DNA of 24,302 bases from AB-137-C09 sp964645625. GTDB lineage: Bacteria > Pseudomonadota > Zetaproteobacteria > Mariprofundales > Mariprofundaceae. The notes beneath the pieces are model-generated. The model searched no databases. It was not told the origin of the DNA and saw only the letters and a program-made list of their open reading frames with translations. Shown piece by piece: positions 21,502-24,302 of the stretch (the stretch's first letter is position 1; each line of letters opens with the position of its first letter). A program made the position numbers and the translations under genes. The DNA lies in contig CAZYAI010000037.1 of the NCBI GenBank assembly GCA_964645625.1, positions 1-24,302 on the forward strand, given 5' to 3'.

Positions 21502-22147
21502 GTTTAATCGCCTCCCCTATTTGCTGTTCGTACTGAGTAAAACTTGACTCGTGCGCCTGCTGATCTATCGCGCAAAAACGATCACTAAGACTTTTTAACT
21601 TGTCCATTAAATGCTGCTCTTGCTCTGTACCCCCGTATTTAAGGGTATTATTTTCATCGCACTGCCTTTCAACCAAATTAGCCCATATATCTTGAGCATA
21701 AGTGCGCAGCTGAATTTCATAAAATTTTTTACTGGCTTTGACAACAATATGAATCGCACGATAGCCGTGTGCCTGTCGGCTTTTATTCTCAACCGACCAC
21801 GGTTGCGAGGCAAGCGTATGGCTCAGCAGGTCATTAATTTGTTGGACGGTCAAGCTGCCATCTTGTACCACAATGCGGCAGCCTGCAATATCCTGCATTT
21901 GCGGCAAGCGCAACTTTGGCTGCCTGCGCAATTTATCCACAATCGATTGCTGAGTTTTACGCTTGCGTTTGGTTAGGGTGCATTCTGGTCTTACGTTCAG
22001 GGTGCTATGAATCATGGGATAAATGTGTTCATCGATGTCATTGAAGGTTTGCCGGAACGCATCGAGTAGGCTTAAATCTTCTTCGCTGAGCGTGCCCTTG
22101 CGCAGCCTGTCACCCAGCTTAGTGATTTGGCTATTGCTAAGCGTCAT
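21485..22147 (-). CDS. RelA/SpoT-domain small alarmone synthetase-like protein
   Basis: A 220-aa protein with a RelA/SpoT nucleotidyltransferase domain (PF04607) over about residues 40-165 and no hydrolase, TGS or ACT domain. Synthetase residues are kept: basic K60-K64 and SIVDKL for ATP binding, DIAGCR (D86), HGYRAIH (Y129, H133) and YEIQLRT (E144). It therefore looks active, making (p)ppGpp-type alarmones, or, like toxic SAS proteins, (pp)pApp or pyrophosphorylated tRNA. GAAGGGG precedes ATG 22147, and a short 8-14-codon frame ends (TAG) exactly one base before it. It forms a bicistronic unit with the small membrane protein that overlaps its 3' end. Confidence 0.85.
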   Translation of the reverse strand: MTLSNSQITKLGDRLRKGTLSEEDLSLLDAFRQTFNDIDEHIYPMIHSTLNVRPECTLTKRKRKTQQSIVDKLRRQPKLRLPQMQDIAGCRIVVQDGSLTVQQINDLLSHTLASQPWSVENKSRQAHGYRAIHIVVKASKKFYEIQLRTYAQDIWANLVERQCDENNTLKYGGTEQEQHLMDKLKSLSDRFCAIDQQAHESSFTQYEQQIGEAIKHVLSH

Positions 22148-22187
22148 CTAGTTTACCCCTTCTATTTTCGCCATAAAGATGAGATGC

Positions 22188-22324
22188 CTCATCTTGTAAG
22201 AGTTAAGCAGGGGTACTGATTTTACCTGATTCTAGCATTTTTGAATCATATTCGTTGAAAATATCGCCTTGTTTTCGACAAATAACCCCAAAATAAAGAG
22301 CCTGCTTAACTCTTACCTCATCTT
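22188..22324. mobile_element. 121-bp IS66-type MITE with 8-bp target duplication
   Basis: GTAAGAGTTAAGCAGG (22196-22211) and CCTGCTTAACTCTTAC (22301-22316) are perfect 16-bp terminal inverted repeats. They are flanked immediately by identical 8-bp repeats CTCATCTT (22188-22195 and 22317-22324). Ends beginning GTAA plus an 8-bp target duplication are the hallmarks of the IS66 family. The 89-bp interior has no ORF and holds an imperfect GTTGAAAA/TTTTCGAC hairpin. It lies in the upstream region of the RelA/SpoT gene. The left target copy is also one arm of a hairpin AAGATGAG-ATGC-CTCATCTT (22176-22195). Confidence 0.85.
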
Positions 22325-22342
22325 CATTAAGGTGTTAAGGTG

Positions 22343-23296
22343 TCAGGCTTGAAAAGTTGAACTTTTAATCACACCCAATACTTCTGAGTACCTCATCTTC
22401 ATAGCCTCTTCCTTTCTGATGCGCTGACGCATCCTTTCGCCAGCCTTGCTCAGGGCGGACAAGTCACGCCCAAGTTCTTTGGCAAGTAAGGTAAGTGTTA
22501 CGCCTTCACGCTCCTGAATGAGCATCGCAACCATCCCTCGAATCTCGGAATACGGACGACCATTGCCCGCATCATACATGCGCTCAATCTCAACGCCATA
22601 CACTTCACACACCGCAGTCAATAGCTCCAGTACTTTTCTAGGTTGGGGGATGCTCTGATCAGAGGTTTTGATCGCGATGTCAGCAAAGTGATCCGTGCCA
22701 AGAATCTGCCCGAGGTGCGAACCATGGTGAAAGTCCTTACGCCGTTTCTCCCCGTGACCCTTCTCAACAAATTCAGCATACAGTGCTCTGGCTTGCTGCT
22801 CATGACTGGAAAATCGTCCAAGCACCTCTTCGGTATGCAACCAGGTGATCGCAGTGGAACCAAGGTAGCAACGATGACTGCTCCATTCGTATGCGTCGGC
22901 AGATTCGCACATGCCAGCACGCACGGGGTTCAGATGAATATAGCGCACTAACTCAAGCAAATAACTATCCGCCTCAACAAGAATCGACTTAAACCGCCCC
23001 TGAAACAGGTGACCGACTGTTTTGCGTTTCTTATTGATGTAACGGGTATAACGAAAGCCAAGGTTTTGCATCACCTTTGAAAGTGGTGTTGCCCCGACCT
23101 GAATCAAAAGGTGAACATGATTATCCATCAGGCAAAAGGCATGAACCCGATGGCCATAACGTTCAATACCCTCCTGAACAAACAGCAGAAAGCGATTGCG
23201 ATCAGCAGACGAGAAAAATATGTCACTTCCGCCATTGCCACGCAGCATCACGTGGTAATAGCCTCCTGGAAGGTGAATTCTTGGTTGACGAGCCAT
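22343..23296 (-). CDS. REP-associated tyrosine transposase (RAYT, Y1/HUH) with DnaA-like C-terminal domain
   Basis: Single-strand DNA transposase of the TnpA-REP type. From ATG 23296 (317 aa): MARQPRIHLPGGYYHVMLRG is the standard family start; the HUH motif is in CLMDNHVHLL (H60, H62); the catalytic tyrosine is probably in YTRYINKK (Y83 or Y86), followed by GHLFQGRFKS and VRYIHLNPVRAG. The C-terminal ~90 residues (from about 220) resemble the DNA-binding domain of DnaA, as in one RAYT subgroup. A TTG two codons upstream (23302) is possible. No clear Shine-Dalgarno is seen. The 3' end runs into repeat copy B. Confidence 0.9.
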   Translation of the reverse strand: MARQPRIHLPGGYYHVMLRGNGGSDIFFSSADRNRFLLFVQEGIERYGHRVHAFCLMDNHVHLLIQVGATPLSKVMQNLGFRYTRYINKKRKTVGHLFQGRFKSILVEADSYLLELVRYIHLNPVRAGMCESADAYEWSSHRCYLGSTAITWLHTEEVLGRFSSHEQQARALYAEFVEKGHGEKRRKDFHHGSHLGQILGTDHFADIAIKTSDQSIPQPRKVLELLTAVCEVYGVEIERMYDAGNGRPYSEIRGMVAMLIQEREGVTLTLLAKELGRDLSALSKAGERMRQRIRKEEAMKMRYSEVLGVIKSSTFQA

Positions 23297-23324
23297 TCGC
23301 AAATCATGGGCGAGGACTAGAATA

Positions 23325-23353
23325 AGTCAACTTTTCAAGCCTGACCCCTTTTC
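23325..23353 (-). repeat. RAYT-associated repeat, copy C (inverted)
   Basis: Reverse complement reads GGGGTCAGGCTTGAAAAGTT then GACT. It matches copies A (21132-21161) and B (22337-22368) and lies at the junction with the interrupted gene. Confidence 0.75.
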
Positions 23354-23389
23354 AAGGTCATCGATGGCCTTTTTGTTGAATGTCGTCAT
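23327..23389 (-). pseudogene. 5' stub of a gene interrupted by the RAYT module
   Basis: ATG 23389 has a strong binding site (GAGGAG, 8-nt spacer) and starts MTTFNKKAIDDLEK, after which the frame runs into repeat copy C and stops at 23327. A good start site, an upstream palindrome and only 14-15 native codons indicate a gene cut by the module. I see no remainder on the far side of the module. The protein is unknown. It lies just behind an attC-like site, so it was probably the gene of the next cassette. Confidence 0.5.
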
Positions 23390-23415
23390 TTTCTCATCTC
23401 CTCTTTTGATGCTGT

Positions 23416-23431
23416 GATGACTATTGTCATC
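23416..23431. promoter_or_regulatory. Inverted repeat upstream of the interrupted gene
   Basis: GATGAC-TATT-GTCATC, perfect 6-bp arms, 27 nt before the start codon of the interrupted gene; a probable operator. Confidence 0.4.
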
Positions 23432-23479
23432 GTTTATACGCGACCCATGGATACTGTGAGTCGCCAGAATCTTCTATTT

Positions 23480-23542
23480 GCCTAACGATTTGCATGAGGG
23501 GCTGGAGCGAAGCGGAAGTCCCTCTCTATGCTTTGGTTAGCT
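23480..23542 (-). other. attC-like integron recombination site
   Basis: Read on the - strand, the 63-nt site starts AGCTAAC (R'') and ends GTTAGGC (R', an exact GTTRRRY core). Between them, GCAT/ATGC and GAGGG/CCCTC pair as the L''/L' stem, with unpaired CAAA and AAATC spacers and an unmatched AGA, enclosing a GC-rich apical part with CGCTTCGC. The phosphatase stop codon lies 2 nt before R'', as is usual for cassette genes. No integrase gene is in the window. Confidence 0.75.
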
Positions 23543-23544
23543 GC

Positions 23545-24302
23545 TTAGTAACCTTTAAGGTGTTTTGATTTTGGCTCACTTAATACTCTTAGCCATGAGC
23601 CATAAGAGGGATTGCTAAGCATGAACCATTTATTTCCCCAGTTTTTACTATAATCATTAACTAGTTTATTTCTGTCATCTACTGTTATATTCTTCTTAAC
23701 ATCAGGTAAAAAATCACCTAAATCATCCCCAAACAGCATAATTACACGATAGCTCTTTGCTACTTCTTCTCGTCTCGATTTCTTTTCAGAAGACCATTCG
23801 GGTTTTTCGTTTTTTAATAGGATGTCTTCCAGCTTAACATCGTTAATACCTACTTTTTTTAGATTATCAAAAGTATCTTGTTTTTGTGGGCAAATCTTAT
23901 CGCTTTTCTGTCTAGGTTTACACTCTCTATTGGTTATGTATATTACCTTTACTCCCTTATTTTTCATGCCATTAATAAACTCTACAGCACCTGCCAGTGC
24001 TGGTGCTTCGTGTCTAGACACCCATTCATCCCAAGTTTCTTTCTCATAATCTCTAGAGTTCAAAATTAACTCGGCTTGATACTGAGAATTATCTAATACA
24101 GTTTCATCAATATCTAAAATAATAGCTGTTGGTAACGAAGAAAAATCAGACCCTTGTTCGAGAATGGCTGTCCATAAGACATCATTTTTTGCGCGTTCTA
24201 TATTATTCAACGCTGAGTTATACGCTTGAATATAATTAGCTTTGTGTTCGGAGGAAGTTTGTATCCACAGAGTGCTATTAAAATTATTATTCTCAGCATT
24301 GG
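23545..24302 (-). CDS. Class B / e(P4)-type HAD acid phosphatase, 5' end outside the window
   Basis: HAD-superfamily IIIB phosphatase (Acid_phosphat_B, e(P4) lipoprotein family), usually a periplasmic or lipid-anchored 5'-nucleotidase. Motif I is ILDIDETVLDNS with both catalytic aspartates, followed by WDEWV, motif II YITNR, a lysine-rich motif III region (KSRREEVAKSY) and motif IV MLFGDDLGDF; it ends with PSYGSWLRVL, typical of the family. The frame stays open to the window edge: upstream of the TTG at 24210 it continues LWIQTSSEHKANYIQAYNSA, the family's usual N-terminal helix, so that TTG is internal and the real start lies outside. The signal peptide is not visible. The stop is 2 nt from an attC-like site, so this is a gene-cassette cargo; its AT-rich composition differs from the rest of the window. 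Confidence 0.9.
   Translation of the reverse strand, partial: NAENNNFNSTLWIQTSSEHKANYIQAYNSALNNIERAKNDVLWTAILEQGSDFSSLPTAIILDIDETVLDNSQYQAELILNSRDYEKETWDEWVSRHEAPALAGAVEFINGMKNKGVKVIYITNRECKPRQKSDKICPQKQDTFDNLKKVGINDVKLEDILLKNEKPEWSSEKKSRREEVAKSYRVIMLFGDDLGDFLPDVKKNITVDDRNKLVNDYSKNWGNKWFMLSNPSYGSWLRVLSEPKSKHLKGY

Larger units (their letters stand above)
22337..23353. mobile_element. RAYT module bounded by inverted repeat copies B and C
   Basis: Copy B (22337-22368) and copy C (23325-23353, inverted) of the GTCAGGCTTGAAAAGTTGA repeat flank the transposase gene. Copy B overlaps the last codons of the transposase. The module interrupts a gene whose 5' stub remains at 23354-23389. Similar GGGGTCAGG-type repeats commonly accompany REP-associated tyrosine transposases. 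Confidence 0.7.

Noticed and set aside
21611..21976. Open frame on the + strand inside the RelA/SpoT gene
   Set aside because: Shadow frame; the opposite strand carries all conserved synthetase residues.
22148..22174. Eight-codon frame MAKIEGVN ending one base before the RelA/SpoT start
   Set aside because: Too short to support as a gene; its ribosome binding region is MITE-adjacent sequence. Could be a leader peptide but there is no evidence.
1..24302. tRNA, rRNA or known riboswitch genes
   Set aside because: I looked for clover-leaf or rRNA-like stretches in the intergenic regions and saw none.

Overview
The window is a chromosomal stretch from a gammaproteobacterium of moderate GC content. 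The gene set fits the Thiotrichales/Methylococcales range, but I cannot resolve the genus. It is essentially one large nitrate-assimilation locus joined to a molybdenum-cofactor locus, followed on the right by an accessory region of small mobile elements and an integron-type gene cassette.

Layout. (1) 1-3711 (+): the 3' end of an apparently frameshifted nitrate ABC binding protein (nrtA-like), then the permease (nrtB), the ATPase and an alginate-export-type outer-membrane porin; this is a nitrate import route. (2) 3712-4121: a gene-free stretch with a 163-bp fold-back element and a 51-nt hairpin. (3) 4122-4937 (+): a stand-alone periplasmic PilJ-N-type protein with two P-box-like motifs, a plausible nitrate sensor. 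(4) 4951-10269 (-): a compact operon moaA-modA-modB-modC-moaC-moaD-moaE-mobB-mobA, several genes overlapping by ATGA, for molybdate uptake and molybdopterin guanine dinucleotide synthesis. (5) 10270-10747: a gene-free stretch full of repeats and palindromes. (6) 10748-16252 (-): nirB-nirD-nasA, nitrite and nitrate reductases. (7) 16538-17563 (+): a nucleotidyltransferase-like gene lying between two nearly identical sigma-54 promoters, one facing nirB and one facing narK. (8) 17816-21125 (+): the narK/nasA-type MFS nitrate transporter and a PP2C phosphatase-protein kinase fusion.

(9) 21126-24302: accessory region. A RelA/SpoT synthetase gene overlaps a small membrane-protein gene; a 121-bp IS66-like MITE with an 8-bp target duplication follows; then a REP-associated (Y1/HUH) transposase flanked by inverted copies of a repeat, with a third copy beyond the synthetase pair; then the 5' stub of an interrupted gene; and an attC-like site directly after a class B acid-phosphatase gene that runs off the window.

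Together: nitrate crosses the outer membrane (porin), then the inner membrane (ABC and MFS systems), and is reduced by NasA to nitrite and by NirBD to ammonium. The mod/moa/mob operon supplies the Mo-bis-MGD cofactor of NasA. The sigma-54 sites point to nitrogen control of the NtrC type. The most unusual items are the fold-back element whose bottom strand pairs by G-U at nearly every non-identical position, the attC cassette, the IS66-type MITE, the SAS/membrane-protein pair, and the C10 tract at the start of nrtB.
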